In this document: in pieces, positions 63,099-64,000 of the stretch
Layout of the letters: each line of letters opens with the position of its first letter
Position numbering within the stretch: position 1 is the stretch's first letter
Made by a program: the position numbers and the translations under genes
From: Apoda limacodes
Taxonomy: Eukaryota; Arthropoda; Insecta; Lepidoptera; Limacodidae
NCBI GenBank assembly: GCA_946406115.1
Contig: OX291540.1
Coordinates: forward strand, 5,018,563 to 5,082,562
Direction: 5' to 3'
DNA: 64,000 nt
Notes under the pieces: model-generated
Told to the model about the DNA's origin: nothing
Databases searched by the model: none
What the model saw: only the letters and a program-made list of their open reading frames with translations

Positions 63099-64000
63099 TT
63101 AATCAAAATCTGATAAATCGTAACTGTCACTCGATGAGCTCTCCCCAACATTTATTATAAGTTCCTGTTCTTCTATATTATCGAATGCCACATGAATTTC
63201 CATTGCCATTCTCACAATTTTTTCCCAGTGTTCGGCAGTTACTTCCGCGCATGCATTTTTTAATAAATCTAACATCTTGTTTGCCGTAAAAGGGGAAGGG
63301 TAGCATGTCCTTTGATTTGTGCCCATATAAGTTCTATAGAATTGAACTGGCAATGATACGGCGGAAGTCGAAGAACCCAATGACCACATTCGGCAGCTAT
63401 TTCGTCGGTTATATATCATTTAGGGAGACTTTTTTTTGGTTTTAAAATATTCACTAATTGTACTTCTTGTAAAGTACTATTCACATTTTCTCCATGACGT
63501 TGGAGCCAGTCAATTATCTCTTGTTTTTATTGGCCTGCGTCGGCGTTTTATCAATTTGTCTGGAGTGATATGTAGCGTTGTCCATAATAATTATCGACGC
63601 TTCTTTCAGAGATTGCACCATTTCTTTAAACCATCCTTCGTAAATCTCCGCGTTCAATTCTCCATGGTAGTCCACTGTTACCCTTAAAGCATCTGACACG
63701 AATCCTTTCGTAGACCCTGCATGGCAAATGATAAGGCGTTCACCTTTTGCCATTGGCACTGAGCTAGTGGAAGCGGCGGTGTCGTCAGTCCAGTTCTTAG
63801 TTCGCTAAAAAATTCGCAGCGAGCCATAGCAACGTCGTGACGCTCCATCAAAATTTTACGTTTGTCTGATTTTTTATAAGAAAATCCAATTTCTTTTAAA
63901 ACCAAGCTTAATGACGATTTTTGGCCATGGAACAAACCACATTCACGTAAAGAAACAAGTTTTTTAAGTGATGGAATTTCTTTGCGCAAGTAATAGTCAA
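63099..64000 (-). mobile_element. DDE transposase (IS630/Tc1-mariner type), degenerate, runs off the edge
   Basis: Minus frames recover, in order: SLVLKEIGFSYKKSDKRKIL then MERHDVAMARCEFF (N-terminal part); MAKGERLIICHAGSTKGFVS; LNAEIYEGWFKEMVQSLKEA; SIIIMDNATYHSRQIDKTPT (second catalytic Asp in MDN); EIIDWLQRHGENVNSTLQEV; LRLPPYHCQFNSIELIWAQI (catalytic Glu); and FTANKMLDLLKNACAEVTAE, ending in an acidic SSSSDSYDLSDFD tail and a stop at about 63,099. At least two frameshifts and one stop break it. The first catalytic Asp region seems deleted or falls near 63,780. Confidence 0.75.

Larger units (their letters stand above)
61211..64000 (-). other. Intron upstream of the first visible TDG exon
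   Basis: Apart from the mariner, LINE and DDE remnants listed separately, this stretch holds no recognisable exon. The preceding TDG exon, which should end in phase 0 near a KIPDTETL-like sequence, was not found here. Confidence 0.6.

Noticed and set aside
1..64000. CRISPR array, bacterial operon, tRNA or rRNA genes
   Set aside because: No regular repeat-spacer pattern, no ribosome-binding sites with operon spacing, and no complete tRNA cloverleaf or rRNA signature was seen.
61211..64000. Upstream TDG exon with the GINPG active site
   Set aside because: I read the minus strand for GINPG-, HKIPDTETL- or FNGK-like peptides and found none; only transposon remnants are present.

Overview
The window looks like about 64 kb of insect nuclear DNA, most probably from a moth or butterfly (Lepidoptera). 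It is AT-rich and its one recognisable gene has short exons with GT-AG introns. The rest is littered with decayed transposable elements whose 3' tails and protein remnants resemble families common in Lepidoptera. I see no bacterial-style operons, no rRNA and no convincing tRNA gene.

The main gene lies on the minus strand between 61,210 and 37,303. I could chain thirteen exons with matching phases and no internal stop, giving 806 codons ending in TAG. The first visible exon carries the end of a thymine-DNA glycosylase catalytic domain, including the MPSSSARCAQ insertion loop of the TDG/MUG family. So this is the 3' part of a G/T mismatch-specific thymine-DNA glycosylase gene (Drosophila Thd1, vertebrate TDG). 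The 5' exons, including the GINPG-type active site, must lie beyond base 64,000. After the catalytic end come two AT-hooks and then a very long low-complexity tail rich in Pro, Gly, Ser, Gln, Tyr and His. Within that tail is a short block, LVDQIPSIADG, that resembles the C-terminus of vertebrate TDG.

The introns of this gene are packed with mobile-element debris: three mariner remnants (48.3, 55.3 and 61.5 kb), a long-TIR element carrying a Cys-rich CXC-like ORF (42.2-43.4 kb), several non-LTR retrotransposon fragments (45.7, 50.6, 52.7, 56.0, 57.2, 59.3 and 62.6 kb) and a DDE transposase remnant running off the right edge (63.1-64 kb).

The left part (1-27.7 kb) has no recognisable host gene. 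It holds a Jockey-type element (11.7-13.8 kb), a degenerate Penelope-like element with GIY-YIG remains (14.6-16.7 kb), other LINE fragments (2.8, 20.2 and 26.3 kb), a Tc1-like transposase remnant (25.2 kb), several small MITE-like elements and minisatellites with units of 60, about 100 and about 120 bp. The stretch from 27.7 to 37.25 kb, just downstream of the glycosylase stop codon, is notably poor in recognisable elements. It may contain the 3' UTR and flanking regulatory DNA.

I did not find a new multi-gene system. The best leads are the unusual architecture of the glycosylase tail, the long-TIR/CXC element, the DDE transposase with a very wide D-to-E spacing and a palindrome with two CRE sites at its centre.
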